From NCBI RefSeq assembly GCF_001953875.1, contig NZ_MQUR01000008.1, positions 62,001-126,000 on the forward strand: a DNA stretch of 64,000 nt, in the 5' to 3' direction. The DNA is from Streptomyces amritsarensis (lineage in GTDB: Bacteria; Actinomycetota; Actinomycetes; Streptomycetales; Streptomycetaceae). Below are positions 1-8,448 of the stretch, one piece after another (position 1 is the first letter of the stretch; every line of letters starts with the position of its first letter). The notes below the pieces were generated by a model. The model was not told where the DNA came from, made no database searches, and worked only from the letters and a program-made list of their open reading frames with translations. A program made the translations under genes and the position numbers.

Positions 1-87
1 CTCGCGGTGCTGGATCTGCTGCGTCTGCTGCATGCGGCGCTGGGCCTCGGCCCAGTCCCCGATCAATCCGCCCGACCGACGACTCAT
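1..87 (-). CDS. N-terminal fragment of a minus-strand protein, possibly restriction-endonuclease-like
   Basis: An ATG at 87 on the minus strand opens a frame that runs off the left edge; only 29 residues are visible, starting MSRRSGGLIGDWAEAQRR and continuing Gln/Arg-rich. From memory this kind of N-terminus occurs on Streptomyces proteins annotated as Mrr-like restriction endonucleases, but no catalytic motif lies inside the window. It is downstream of parC in the same orientation, separated by a strong hairpin terminator, so it probably has its own promoter in the roughly 55 bp between hairpin and start. The family assignment is a weak recollection; the coding call rests on the start codon and open frame. 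Confidence 0.45.
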   Translation of the reverse strand, partial: MSRRSGGLIGDWAEAQRRMQQTQQIQHRE

Positions 88-142
88 CAGCTCTGTGTTC
101 TCCCGCCCCACCCGACAGTGCCAAGAGGGAAAACACTAGTCG

Positions 143-183
143 CCATTCGGGTGGTACGTCCCCCGGACGTACCACCCGAATGG
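143..183 (-). terminator. Perfect 19-bp hairpin terminator after parC
   Basis: Arms at 143-161 and 165-183 are perfect inverted repeats with a three-base loop (ccc). The hairpin begins 10 bases past the parC stop on the minus strand, and a T-containing stretch follows it in that direction. This is a strong intrinsic terminator separating parC from the next minus-strand gene. Confidence 0.9.
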
Positions 184-193
184 TCTGGAACCC

Positions 194-2650
194 CTACAGT
201 GCGGGTCCCGCCAGCGTCGCCACGGCCGCCGGCAGGGCCGCACCCGAGCCGTCCCGGCGCGGGTCCGGGGCCGGCAGGGCGGCAGGAGCGCCGTTCGCCG
301 CCGCCGCGCGGGCGGGGGCGCCGCCGGCCCAGGCCAGCACCAGCAGGTCCTCGCCCTTCAGGAACCGCTGGCAGCGCACGCCGCCGGTGGCCCGGCCCTT
401 GCGCGGGTACTGGTCGAACGGGGTCAGCTTCCCGGACAGCACCGAGTCGTCCAGGGTCCCGTGCGAGCCGGCCACCGTGAACACCACCGCGTCCCGGCCC
501 GGGTCGACGGCCGAGAAGTGGATCACCTTGGCGTTCTCGGAGAGCTTGATCCCCGCCATGCCGCCCGCCGGACGGCCCTGCGGGCGCACCTGGGACGCCG
601 GGTAGCGCAGCAGCTGGGCGTCGTCGGTGATGAAGACCAGGTCCTCCTCGCCCGTGCGCAGCTCGACCGCGCCGACGATCCGGTCGCCGTCCTTGAGGGT
701 GATGACCTCCAGCTCGTCCTTGTTCGCCGGGTAGTCCGGGACGACTCGCTTGACCACGCCCTGCTCGGTGCCGAGCGCCAGCCCCTGGGAGGACTCGTCC
801 AGCGAGGTCAGGCAGACCACCTTCTCGTCCGCCTCCAGCCCGGAGAGGAACTCCGAGACCGGCGCGCCGCCCGCGAGGTTCGGCGCTGCGTGCGTGTCCG
901 GCAGCTGCGGCAGGTCGATCACCGACAGCCGCAGCAGCCGGCCAGCGGAGGTGACCACGCCGACGTCGGCCCGCGCGGTCGCCGCGACCTGCGAGACGAT
1001 CAGGTCGTGCTTGGCCCGGGCGCCGCCCTCGTCCTGCGGCAGCGGCTCGCCGTTCGCCGTACGGGCCAGCAGGCCCGTCGAGGACAGCAGCACCCGGCAC
1101 GGGTCGTCCGCGACCTCCAGCGGAACGGCGGCCACCGCGGTGCCCGCCGACTCCAGCAGGACCGTGCGGCGCTCGGTGCCGAACTTCTTGGCGACGGCGG
1201 CCAGTTCCGCGGAGACCAGCTTGCGCAGCTCGTTGTCGGACTCCAGGATCCCGGTGAGCTCGTCGATCTCGCCCGTCAGCCGGTCGCGCTCCGACTCCAG
1301 CTCCAGGCGGTCGAACTTGGTGAGCCGGCGCAGCGGGGTGTCCAGGATGTACTGGGTCTGGGTCTCGCTGAGCGAGAACCGCTCGATGAGCCGGGCCTTG
1401 GCCTGGGCGGAGTTCTCGCTGTCGCGGATCAGCCGGATGACCTCGTCGATGTCGACGAGGGCCACGAGCAGGCCCTCGACGAGGTGCAGCCGGTCCCGGC
1501 GCTTGGTGCGGCGGAACTCGCTGCGCCGCCGGACGACCTCGAAGCGGTGGTCGAGGTAGACCTCCAGCAGTTCCTTGAGGCCGAGGGTGAGCGGCTGGCC
1601 GTCCACCAGCGCCACGTTGTTGATGCCGAAGGACTCCTCCATCGGCGTCAGCTTGTACAGCTGCTCCAGCACGGCCTCCGGGTGGAAGCCGTTCTTGATC
1701 TCGATGACCAGGCGCAGGCCGTGGGCGCGGTCGGTGAGGTCCTTGACGTCGGCGATGCCCTGGAGCTTCTTCGAGCCGACCAGGTCCTTGATCTTCGCGA
1801 TGACCTTCTCGGGGCCGACCGTGAAGGGAAGTTCGGTGACGACCAGGCCCTTGCGGCGGGCCGTCACGTTCTCCACGGCCACCGTCGCGCGGATCTTGAA
1901 GGAGCCGCGGCCGTTCTCGTAGGCGTCCTTGATGCCCGAGAGGCCGACGATCCGGCCGCCCGTGGGCAGGTCGGGACCCGGGACGAAGCGCATCAGCGCC
2001 TCCAGGTCCGCGTGCGGGTGGCGGATCAGGTGGCGGGCGGCGGCGATGACCTCGCCGAGGTTGTGCGGGGGCATGTTGGTCGCCATGCCGACCGCGATCC
2101 CGGACGCGCCGTTGACCAGCAGGTTCGGGTAGGCGGCGGGGAGCGCGACCGGCTCCTTCTCCTGGCCGTCGTAGTTGGCGGTGAAGTCGACGGTGTCCTC
2201 GTCGATCGACTCCGTCATCAGTGACGTGGCGTCGGCCATCCGGCACTCGGTGTAGCGCATCGCGGCCGGCGGGTCGTCGTTGCCGAGCGAACCGAAGTTG
2301 CCGTGGCCGTCCACCAGCGGCAGCCGCATCGAGAAGGGCTGCGCCATGCGCACCAGGGCGTCGTAGATCGAGGCGTCGCCGTGGGGGTGGAGCTTGCCCA
2401 TCACCTCGCCGACGACGCGGGCGCACTTGACGTACCCGCGGTCGGGACGCAGCCCCATCTCGTTCATCTGGTACACGATGCGGCGGTGCACCGGCTTCAT
2501 GCCGTCCCGCGCGTCGGGCAGGGCACGGGAGTAGATCACCGAGTACGCGTACTCGAGGAAGGAGCCCTGCATTTCGTCGACGACGTCGATGTCGAGGATC
2601 TTCTCCTCGAAATCCTCCGGCGGCGGGGTCTTCGTGCTGCGGCGGGCCAT
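194..2650 (-). CDS. parC: DNA topoisomerase IV subunit A (GyrA/ParC family)
   Basis: 818 residues. Type IIA topoisomerase breakage-reunion subunit, which cuts and reseals DNA with ParE for chromosome decatenation. The winged-helix/tower region holds the quinolone-region motif HPHGDASIYDA (about 88-98) and the active-site tyrosine in AMRYTECRM (Tyr133). The C-terminal half is a beta-pinwheel; the canonical GyrA box QRRGGKG is absent and only a degenerate QYPRKGRATGG is seen near the end, which favours ParC over GyrA. AAGGAG lies about 10 bases before the ATG. The last 40 residues are Ala/Pro-rich. No ParE is in the window, so the ParC versus second-GyrA call rests on the missing box and the context. 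Confidence 0.93.
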   Translation of the reverse strand: MARRSTKTPPPEDFEEKILDIDVVDEMQGSFLEYAYSVIYSRALPDARDGMKPVHRRIVYQMNEMGLRPDRGYVKCARVVGEVMGKLHPHGDASIYDALVRMAQPFSMRLPLVDGHGNFGSLGNDDPPAAMRYTECRMADATSLMTESIDEDTVDFTANYDGQEKEPVALPAAYPNLLVNGASGIAVGMATNMPPHNLGEVIAAARHLIRHPHADLEALMRFVPGPDLPTGGRIVGLSGIKDAYENGRGSFKIRATVAVENVTARRKGLVVTELPFTVGPEKVIAKIKDLVGSKKLQGIADVKDLTDRAHGLRLVIEIKNGFHPEAVLEQLYKLTPMEESFGINNVALVDGQPLTLGLKELLEVYLDHRFEVVRRRSEFRRTKRRDRLHLVEGLLVALVDIDEVIRLIRDSENSAQAKARLIERFSLSETQTQYILDTPLRRLTKFDRLELESERDRLTGEIDELTGILESDNELRKLVSAELAAVAKKFGTERRTVLLESAGTAVAAVPLEVADDPCRVLLSSTGLLARTANGEPLPQDEGGARAKHDLIVSQVAATARADVGVVTSAGRLLRLSVIDLPQLPDTHAAPNLAGGAPVSEFLSGLEADEKVVCLTSLDESSQGLALGTEQGVVKRVVPDYPANKDELEVITLKDGDRIVGAVELRTGEEDLVFITDDAQLLRYPASQVRPQGRPAGGMAGIKLSENAKVIHFSAVDPGRDAVVFTVAGSHGTLDDSVLSGKLTPFDQYPRKGRATGGVRCQRFLKGEDLLVLAWAGGAPARAAAANGAPAALPAPDPRRDGSGAALPAAVATLAGPAL

Positions 2651-2885
2651 CGCTGCGCGGCTCCTTAACCAAGAATGGGATGTGCTGGGTGTCTGGCTGG
2701 TCTGGCGGGGTCAGGCGGGGTCCTGCCGGAGTCCGGCGGGGGTACGACGCCGACCATTGTGGCCCGAGGGGCCGACAACGCCGACTCCGACCCAGGTCTG
2801 GCCCGGGAACTTATCCGGTGGCCGACGCGCTTGCATACAGTGGCAGGTCTGACGGAAATCTCTGCATCGCGATCGAAGGGACCAC

Positions 2886-4259
2886 ATGCCCATGGGTCAC
2901 ACGGCCACAGCCCAGGCCGGCTCCGGCGGCCTGACAGCGACCGAGCACCGGCTGGCCAACGGCCTGCGCGTGGTGTTGTCCGAGGACCACCTGACCCCGG
3001 TCGCCGCGGTCTGCCTCTGGTACGACGTCGGCTCGCGCCACGAAGTCAAGGGGCGTACCGGCCTGGCTCACCTCTTCGAGCACCTGATGTTCCAGGGTTC
3101 GGCGAGCGTACCGGGCAACGGCCACTTCGAGCTGGTCCAGGGCGCCGGCGGCTCCCTCAACGGGACCACCAGCTTCGAGCGCACCAACTACTTCGAGACG
3201 ATGCCGACCCACCAGCTCGAGCTCGCGCTCTGGCTGGAGGCGGACCGGATGGGCTCGCTGCTGGCCGCCCTGGACGACGAGTCGATGGAGAACCAGCGCG
3301 ACGTCGTCAAGAACGAGCGCCGCCAGCGCTACGACAACGTCCCCTACGGCACCGCCTTCGAGCGGCTGACCGCCCTGGCGTACCCCGAGGGCCACCCGTA
3401 CCACCACACCCCGATCGGCTCCATGGCCGACCTGGACGCCGCGTCCCTCGAGGACGCGCGCGCCTTCTTCCGTACGTACTACGCGCCCAACAACGCGGTG
3501 CTGTCGGTCGTCGGGGACATCGACCCGGAGAAGACGCTCGCCTGGATCGAGAAGTACTTCGGCACCATCCCCTCCCACGACGGCAAGCAGCCGCCCCGCG
3601 ACGGCTCGCTGCCCGACATCATCGGGGAGCAGCTGCGCGAGGAGATCGTCGAGGAGGTCCCGGCCCGCGCGCTGATGGCCGCCTACCGGCTGCCGCACGA
3701 CGGCACCCGCGAGTGCGACGCCGCCGACGTGGCCCTGACCATCCTGGGCGGCGGCGAGTCCTCCCTGCTGCACAACCGTCTCGTACGCCGCGACCAGACG
3801 GCCGTCGCCGCCGGCTTCGGCATGCTGCGCCTGGCCGGGGCGCCGTCGCTGGGCTGGCTGGACGTCAAGACCTCCAGCGGTGTCGAGATCCCCGCCATCG
3901 AGGCGGCCGTCGACGAGGAGCTCGCGCGGTTCGCCGCCGAGGGCCCGACCGCCGAGGAGATGGAGCGCGCCCAGGCGCAGCTGGAGCGCGAGTGGCTGGA
4001 CCGGCTGAGCACGGTGGCCGGCCGCGCCGACGAACTGTGCCGCTACGCGGTGCTGTTCGGCGACCCGCAGCTGGCCCTCACGGCCGTCCGGCGCGTCCTC
4101 GACGTCACCGCCGAGGAGGTGCAGGCCGTGGCCGCGGCCCGCCTGCGCCCGGACAACCGGGCGGTGCTCGTCTACGAGCCGCTCGCGGCGGACGGCGCCC
4201 AGGGCGAAGAGGGCGAAGAGAACGCCGACAGCGACGAGAACGAGGGGGCGGAGCAGTGA
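2886..4259 (+). CDS. M16 family zinc metallopeptidase, catalytic subunit
   Basis: 457 residues. Pitrilysin/MPP-type (M16B) peptidase. It carries the inverted zinc motif HLFEH (His62, Glu65, His66) and a downstream glutamate in VVKNERR (about Glu144) as the third ligand. Two M16 halves are visible; the C-terminal tail is very acidic (Glu/Asp/Gly). The next gene overlaps by 4 bp and encodes the partner lacking the zinc site, so the two probably act as a heterodimer degrading peptides. GAAGGGA precedes the ATG at 2886; an in-frame ATG at 2892 is possible. No signal peptide is seen, so it is probably cytoplasmic. The gene is divergent from parC. Confidence 0.92.
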   Translation: MPMGHTATAQAGSGGLTATEHRLANGLRVVLSEDHLTPVAAVCLWYDVGSRHEVKGRTGLAHLFEHLMFQGSASVPGNGHFELVQGAGGSLNGTTSFERTNYFETMPTHQLELALWLEADRMGSLLAALDDESMENQRDVVKNERRQRYDNVPYGTAFERLTALAYPEGHPYHHTPIGSMADLDAASLEDARAFFRTYYAPNNAVLSVVGDIDPEKTLAWIEKYFGTIPSHDGKQPPRDGSLPDIIGEQLREEIVEEVPARALMAAYRLPHDGTRECDAADVALTILGGGESSLLHNRLVRRDQTAVAAGFGMLRLAGAPSLGWLDVKTSSGVEIPAIEAAVDEELARFAAEGPTAEEMERAQAQLEREWLDRLSTVAGRADELCRYAVLFGDPQLALTAVRRVLDVTAEEVQAVAAARLRPDNRAVLVYEPLAADGAQGEEGEENADSDENEGAEQ

Positions 4260-5647
4260 GCGACACCGCAGCCGTCACGATGACCTTCCACCCGCGCCCC
4301 GAGGCGGGCGAGCCGCAGCCGTGGGCCTTCCCGGCCCCCGAGCGCGCGACGCTGTCCAACGGGCTGACCCTGCTGCGCTGCCACCGCCCGGGCCAGCAGG
4401 TCGTCGCGGTGGAGATCAACCTCACCGCGCCCCTCGACGCCGAGCCCGAGGGCCTGGACGGCGTGGCGACCATCATGGCGCGCGCCCTGTCGGAGGGCAC
4501 CGACAAGCACACCGCCGAGGAGTTCGCGGCCGAGCTGGAGCGCTGCGGGGCCACCCTCGACGCGCACGCCGACCACCCCGGCCTGCGGGTCTCCCTGGAG
4601 GTCCCGGCCTCCCGGCTGGCCAAGGCGCTGGGCCTGCTCGCCGAGGCGCTGCGCGCCCCCGCGTTCGCCGACGCCGAGGTCGACCGGCTGGTGCGCAACC
4701 GACTCGACGAGATCCCCCACGAGCTGGCCAACCCGCAGCGCCGCGCCGCCAAGCAGCTCTCCAAGGAGCTCTTCCCGGCCTCGCTGCGGATGTCCCGGCC
4801 GCGCCAGGGCACCGAGGAGACGGTCGCGCGGATCGACTCCGCCGCCGTACGCGCCTTCTACGAGGCGCACGTACGCCCCGCCACCGCCACCGCGGTGGTC
4901 GTCGGCGACCTGACCGGCATCGACCTGGACGCGGTGCTCGCGGACACCCTGGGCGCCTGGACCGGCGACACCGCCGAGGCCCGCCCCGTGCCGCCGGTGA
5001 CCGCCGACGACACCGGCCGCGTGGTCATCGTCGACCGGCCCGGCGCGGTCCAGACGCAGCTGCTGATCGGGCGCATCGGGCCGGACCGCCACGACCGCGT
5101 CTGGGCGGCCCAGGTGCTCGGCACGTACTGCCTGGGCGGCACCCTCACCTCCCGCCTGGACAAGGTGCTGCGCGAGGAGAAGGGGTACACCTACGGCGTG
5201 CGCGCCTTCGGCCAGGTGCTGCGCTCCACCGCCGACGGCAAGGGCGCCTCCATGCTCGCCATCAGCGGCTCGGTGGACACCCCCAACACGGGGCCGGCGC
5301 TGGAGGACCTCTGGAAGGTGCTGCGCACCCTCGCGGAGGGCGGTCTGACCGACGCCGAGCGCGATGTGGCCGTGCAGAACCTCGTGGGCGTGGCCCCGCT
5401 GAAGTTCGAGACCGCCGCCTCGGTCGCCGGGACCCTGGCCGACCAGGTCGAGCAGGAGCTGCCGGACGACTACCAGGCGCAGCTGTACGCGCAGTTGGCC
5501 GAGACCGGCACGGTGGAGGCGACGGCGGCGGTCGTGAAGGCCTTCCCGGCGGACCGGCTGGTCACGATCCTGGTGGGCGACGCCGCGCTGATCGAGGAGC
5601 CGGTGCGGGCCCTCGGGATCGGCGAGGTCACGGTCGTCAGCAACTGA
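4256..5647 (+). CDS. M16 family peptidase, non-catalytic partner subunit
   Basis: 463 residues from GTG 4256, which overlaps the stop of the upstream M16 gene (GTGA), indicating translational coupling. The fold is M16, but the position of HxxEH is occupied by a sequence around EEFAAELERCG, with no zinc ligands. It keeps the Gly/Tyr-rich loop EEKGYTYGVRAFG near residue 305 that carries the Arg/Tyr substrate-binding pair in the partner half of M16B enzymes. The catalytic and binding residues are therefore split between the two gene products, as in mitochondrial processing peptidase. A strong terminator follows 44 bases after the stop and ends the two-gene operon. Confidence 0.9.
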   Translation: MSDTAAVTMTFHPRPEAGEPQPWAFPAPERATLSNGLTLLRCHRPGQQVVAVEINLTAPLDAEPEGLDGVATIMARALSEGTDKHTAEEFAAELERCGATLDAHADHPGLRVSLEVPASRLAKALGLLAEALRAPAFADAEVDRLVRNRLDEIPHELANPQRRAAKQLSKELFPASLRMSRPRQGTEETVARIDSAAVRAFYEAHVRPATATAVVVGDLTGIDLDAVLADTLGAWTGDTAEARPVPPVTADDTGRVVIVDRPGAVQTQLLIGRIGPDRHDRVWAAQVLGTYCLGGTLTSRLDKVLREEKGYTYGVRAFGQVLRSTADGKGASMLAISGSVDTPNTGPALEDLWKVLRTLAEGGLTDAERDVAVQNLVGVAPLKFETAASVAGTLADQVEQELPDDYQAQLYAQLAETGTVEATAAVVKAFPADRLVTILVGDAALIEEPVRALGIGEVTVVSN

Positions 5648-5690
5648 CCCCGCGGGCGCCCGGATGACGGGCAACTGACGCACTGCGCAA

Positions 5691-5724
5691 GGGGCTCCGA
5701 CGGATTTCCGTCGGAGCCCCTTTT
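5691..5724 (+). terminator. Rho-independent terminator of the M16 operon
   Basis: A 14-bp perfect stem (arms 5691-5704 and 5707-5720) is followed directly by TTTT. It lies 44 bases after the second M16 stop and upstream of the riboswitch-controlled M23 gene, so it insulates the two transcription units. Confidence 0.93.
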
Positions 5725-5787
5725 GTCCGTTTGGTGATGAGGTTGCTTGTATGTGATGTGGCGTACGCAACAAAAAGGCGCGTCTGT

Positions 5788-5817
5788 TTGGCGATTGACT
5801 GATGATCCGCCTAGCGT
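5788..5817 (+). promoter_or_regulatory. Candidate sigma-70-like promoter for the riboswitch/M23 transcript
   Basis: TTGGCG (5788-5793) and TAGCGT (5812-5817) are separated by 18 bases. This would start a transcript near 5824, about 45 bases before the riboswitch core and about 210 bases before the M23 start codon. The -35 box is only partly canonical. Nothing else recognised lies between the M16 terminator and this site. Confidence 0.45.
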
Positions 5818-5867
5818 CGGGCGTGCTGTCCGTCAGTTGTGCCCGCCGCACCCGCGGCACCGGGCAG

Positions 5868-6016
5868 CGATCGCCGAGTCCCCGTCAGGCGCGAGCCTGG
5901 GGAGCCGGGGACCCACATCAGTCCCTGGGGTGAATCGGACCCCCTCGCAAGAGGAGGCCCGTAGGAGACCTTCCTGCTCCGAACCCGTCAGCTAACCCGG
6001 TAGGCGAGAAGGAAGG
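5868..6016 (+). promoter_or_regulatory. c-di-AMP (ydaO/yuaA) riboswitch
   Basis: The leader contains the conserved blocks of the ydaO-yuaA class in order: an opening CGCCGAGTCCC, GAGCCGGGGACCCA, CCTGGGGTGAATCG, AGGAGACC, then CCGAACCCGTCAGCTAACCC and TAGGCGAGAAGGAAGG just before the start codon of the M23 peptidase at 6034. Members of this class bind c-di-AMP and usually act as genetic OFF switches. In Streptomyces they are known upstream of cell-wall hydrolases such as rpfA. No separate hairpin with a U-tract is visible between the aptamer and the ATG. Repression may therefore act by early termination inside the expression platform or by masking the GGAAGG ribosome site at the aptamer's 3' edge. 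Edges are approximate. Confidence 0.88.
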
Positions 6017-6033
6017 AAAGGATCAAACCCTTC

Positions 6034-6834
6034 ATGGCGTTTGGCAGTCGTCCCGCTGGTACCGGCAAGCACCGTGGTTCCAGCCGCCTGAGCAAGAAGA
6101 CCGCCGGCTACGCCGGCATCGCCGCGATCGCCACCACGGGTGTGGTCGGCTCCCTCGCCGCCCCGGCCTTCGCCGCCGACAACCACGGCAGCTCCGCCCC
6201 GGAGAACGGGCTGGGCGCCGTCGTCGTCGCCGAGGACCTCGCGGGCGACATCGCGGACCAGGCCGAGTCCCAGCAGCGCGCCGCCGAGCACGCCGCCGCC
6301 AAGGCGCAGGCCGAGGCCGACGCCAAGCAGAAGGCCGCCGAGGCCAAGCGCCTCGCCGAGGCCAAGGCGAAGGCCGAGCGCGAGGCCGCCGAGCGCGCCG
6401 CCCGTGAGGAGGAGCGCAAGCGCCTCAACACCTTTGTCTCCCCGCTGGACGGCTCGTACGTCAGCACGCAGTACAAGGCGGGCGGCGGCATGTGGTCTTC
6501 CGGCAGCCACACCGGCATCGACTTCCACGCCGCCTCCGGCACTTCGGTCCACGCGGTGGGCTTCGGTACCGTCGTCGAGGCCGGCTGGGGCGGTGCGTAC
6601 GGCAACAACGTCGTCATCAAGCACAACGACGGCACCTTCACGCAGTACGGCCACCTGTCCTCGCTGAACGTCTCCGTCGGCCAGCAGGTCACCCCGGGCC
6701 AGCAGATCGGCCTGTCGGGCTCCACCGGCAACTCCAGTGGCCCGCACCTGCACTTCGAGGCCCGCACCGGCTCGCAGTACGGCTCGGACATCGACCCGAT
6801 CGCCTACCTGCGCTCGCACGGCGTCAGCCTCTGA
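6034..6834 (+). CDS. Secreted M23 (LytM-type) peptidoglycan endopeptidase
   Basis: 266 residues. An N-terminal export signal has a basic stretch (1-22), a hydrophobic core (about 25-45) and a likely cleavage after APAFA (residue 47). Residues about 75-130 form an Ala/Glu/Lys-rich coiled coil, followed by an M23 domain (about 135-260) with zinc ligands His159 and Asp163 in SHTGIDFH, and His238 and His240 in GPHLHFEA. His207 in YGHLSS is the likely catalytic histidine. It should cut peptidoglycan cross-links outside the membrane. The upstream c-di-AMP riboswitch ties its expression to turgor or potassium signalling. GGAAGG precedes the ATG, and a terminator follows. Confidence 0.94.
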   Translation: MAFGSRPAGTGKHRGSSRLSKKTAGYAGIAAIATTGVVGSLAAPAFAADNHGSSAPENGLGAVVVAEDLAGDIADQAESQQRAAEHAAAKAQAEADAKQKAAEAKRLAEAKAKAEREAAERAAREEERKRLNTFVSPLDGSYVSTQYKAGGGMWSSGSHTGIDFHAASGTSVHAVGFGTVVEAGWGGAYGNNVVIKHNDGTFTQYGHLSSLNVSVGQQVTPGQQIGLSGSTGNSSGPHLHFEARTGSQYGSDIDPIAYLRSHGVSL

Positions 6835-6880
6835 CCCTCCGCGCCGCCCGTAGGGCACAGCGCGCAGCGCACACCTCCGC

Positions 6881-6917
6881 GAAGACCCCGCCTCCCGAGC
6901 CGGGGTCTTCGTGTTTT
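6881..6917 (+). terminator. Terminator after the M23 peptidase gene
   Basis: A 10-bp stem (6881-6890 with 6901-6910) is followed by GTGTTTTT. It lies 46 bases after the M23 stop codon. Confidence 0.85.
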
Positions 6918-7045
6918 TCGCACTCCGGCGCAATGTTTCGGATTTCCGTCGGCTCTCGAAATTATGCTGTGCTGCAATAGAGTCGAAGCGTGCGCGCGTG
7001 GGTGCGCACGGGGGCTGGCGGTCGGAAATAGGCGGAGGTTCGGTC

Positions 7046-7723
7046 TTGCGTATTCCTGCGCACGCGGTATGCACGGCAATTCGCGACGACATCGTCTCCG
7101 GGGTGTTCGAGCCGGGCGGTCGGCTGACCGAGGAGGTGCTGGCCCGCCGGTACGGGGTCTCGCGCGTCCCGGTCCGCGAGGCCCTGCGGACGCTGGAGTC
7201 CGAGGGCTTCGTGACCACGCGGCGGCACGCGGGGGCCTGTGTGGCCGAGCCGACCGCCCAGGAGGCGGCGGATCTGCTGGAGCTGCGGGTTCTGCTGGAG
7301 CCGCTGGCGGCGGCCAGGGCCGCCCGGCGCCGCACCGACGCGCACCTCAAGGTGCTGCGGGGGCTGGTCAGGCTGGGTCAGGAGCGGGCCAGGCGGGGTC
7401 AGGGCGAGGATCTGCGGTCGCTGGGCGGCTGGTTCCACGAGACGCTCGCGCAGGCCTCGGGCAGCCCCGGGCTGATCGCCCTGCTCACTCAGATGCGGCA
7501 CAAGGTGGCGTGGATGTTCGTGGTGGAGGCGCCGGCGCGGCCCGTGGAGTCCTGGGCGGAACACGGCGCGATCGTGGACGCGGTGGCCCGCGGGGACGCC
7601 GAGCGGGCGCGGACCCTGGCCGCGGTCCACGCCGATCGCGCGGCCGCCGCGCACCGGCTCCGGCAGCGGCCGGCGGTGAGCACTTCGCAACCTGCCGTAA
7701 ACATGTCGAGCGGCCGGCATTAA
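7046..7723 (+). CDS. GntR-family (FadR/FCD-type) transcriptional regulator
   Basis: 225 residues from TTG 7046. The TTG is chosen because GGAGG (7034-7038) sits 7 bases upstream and the wHTH begins right after the start; the longer open frame back to 6911 has no ribosome site and lacks family character. The N-terminal winged helix-turn-helix includes LTEEVLARRYGVSRVPVREA and a wing around TTRRHAGACV. The C-terminal all-helical FCD domain has the metal-ligand-type histidines in WFHETLA, AEHGAIV and VHADRA. It should bind a small carboxylate or sugar effector and repress nearby genes. The ligand cannot be told from sequence. It lies convergent to the HPr gene. Confidence 0.88.
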   Translation: MRIPAHAVCTAIRDDIVSGVFEPGGRLTEEVLARRYGVSRVPVREALRTLESEGFVTTRRHAGACVAEPTAQEAADLLELRVLLEPLAAARAARRRTDAHLKVLRGLVRLGQERARRGQGEDLRSLGGWFHETLAQASGSPGLIALLTQMRHKVAWMFVVEAPARPVESWAEHGAIVDAVARGDAERARTLAAVHADRAAAAHRLRQRPAVSTSQPAVNMSSGRH

Positions 7724-7909
7724 CAGGAGCCGTATACAAAGGACGGGATCGCGCGAATTCGGTTCGCGGGGTAATTCTCTGCGCCGAATTCCGGCAGGGC
7801 GGCTGGAATGCCGCACGGCGGGGCGGTGCCGGTCTTATTTTTCCGTCGAGGCGAATTTCCCCGAGGTGCAGGTCCCCTCGGGCTCCGGGTTCCCGCGCAG
7901 GGGTGCGGG

Positions 7910-7955
7910 AACGGCGAAGCCGCGGTCCCCGCCGGGGGGCCGCGGCTTCGCCGTT
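7910..7955 (-). terminator. Hairpin terminator downstream of the HPr gene
   Basis: Perfect 16-bp arms (7910-7925 and 7940-7955) with a 14-base G/C-rich loop lie 28 bases past the HPr stop on the minus strand. There is no clear U-tract, as is common in Streptomyces. It may also serve the convergent GntR gene. The remaining 7724-7909 holds no gene I can support. Confidence 0.75.
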
Positions 7956-7982
7956 CGCGTCGCGCGGGGTGAACCCGAAGGG

Positions 7983-8264
7983 TCAGACGGTCTCGGGGAG
8001 CTCTTCGAGGCCCTCGGCGACCAGCTTCGCGAGGCGGTCCAGCGCGGCCTCCGCACCCTCGGCGTCGGAGGCGAGGACGATCTCCTCGCCGCCCTGGGCG
8101 CCCAGGCCCAGCACCGCCAGCATGGAGGCGGCGTTGACGGGGTCGCCGCCGGACTTCGCGATGGTCACCGGGACGCCGGAAGCGGTCGTCGCACGGACGA
8201 AGATCGAGGCGGGACGAGCGTGCAGGCCCTCGGCCCAACCGACGTTGACGCGGCGCTCTGCCAT
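7983..8264 (-). CDS. ptsH: HPr phosphocarrier protein of the PTS
   Basis: 93 residues, normal HPr length. It carries phosphate from enzyme I to sugar-specific EIIA proteins. The phospho-accepting histidine is His15 in GLHARPAS, and a serine sits at the regulatory position (about Ser47, NAASMLAVLGLG). Streptomyces is generally thought to lack classic HPr-kinase carbon control. The start has a ribosome site in the leader (AGGGCATCACC, about 8270-8280). The gene is divergent from the Pat-type acetyltransferase gene, sharing a region of about 180 bp. No other PTS genes are in the window. Confidence 0.95.
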   Translation of the reverse strand: MAERRVNVGWAEGLHARPASIFVRATTASGVPVTIAKSGGDPVNAASMLAVLGLGAQGGEEIVLASDAEGAEAALDRLAKLVAEGLEELPETV

Positions 8265-8448
8265 GGTGATGCCCTTCAGGTTCTTATGGTTGTCTAGACC
8301 AGTCTCTCACGGCACCCCGAATGCTCCGACCGACCTTCGGCCTGAATTCCGCCGCTCGCCGACGTTCCCCAGCTTGCACCGCTTTGTCCGGCTTGCCTAC
8401 TGCGCCGCGCGAGCGCTGTCCGGCCCGGTCCGGCCGTAAGGTATGCGC

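Noticed and set aside
461..2224. Long plus-strand open frame over parC
   Set aside because: It is antisense to a clearly coding topoisomerase gene and translates to compositionally biased sequence; typical of high-GC shadow frames.
3683..4012. Minus-strand frame inside the M16 gene
   Set aside because: Overlaps a well-supported coding region in antisense; Ser/Arg-rich shadow translation.
6911..7045. N-terminal extension of the GntR regulator
   Set aside because: It would cover the region after the M23 terminator, and the residues lack family character. TTG 7046 has GGAGG at 7 bases.
7724..7909. Possible small gene between GntR and HPr
   Set aside because: Frames here are short, lack ribosome sites and overlap the terminator hairpin region.
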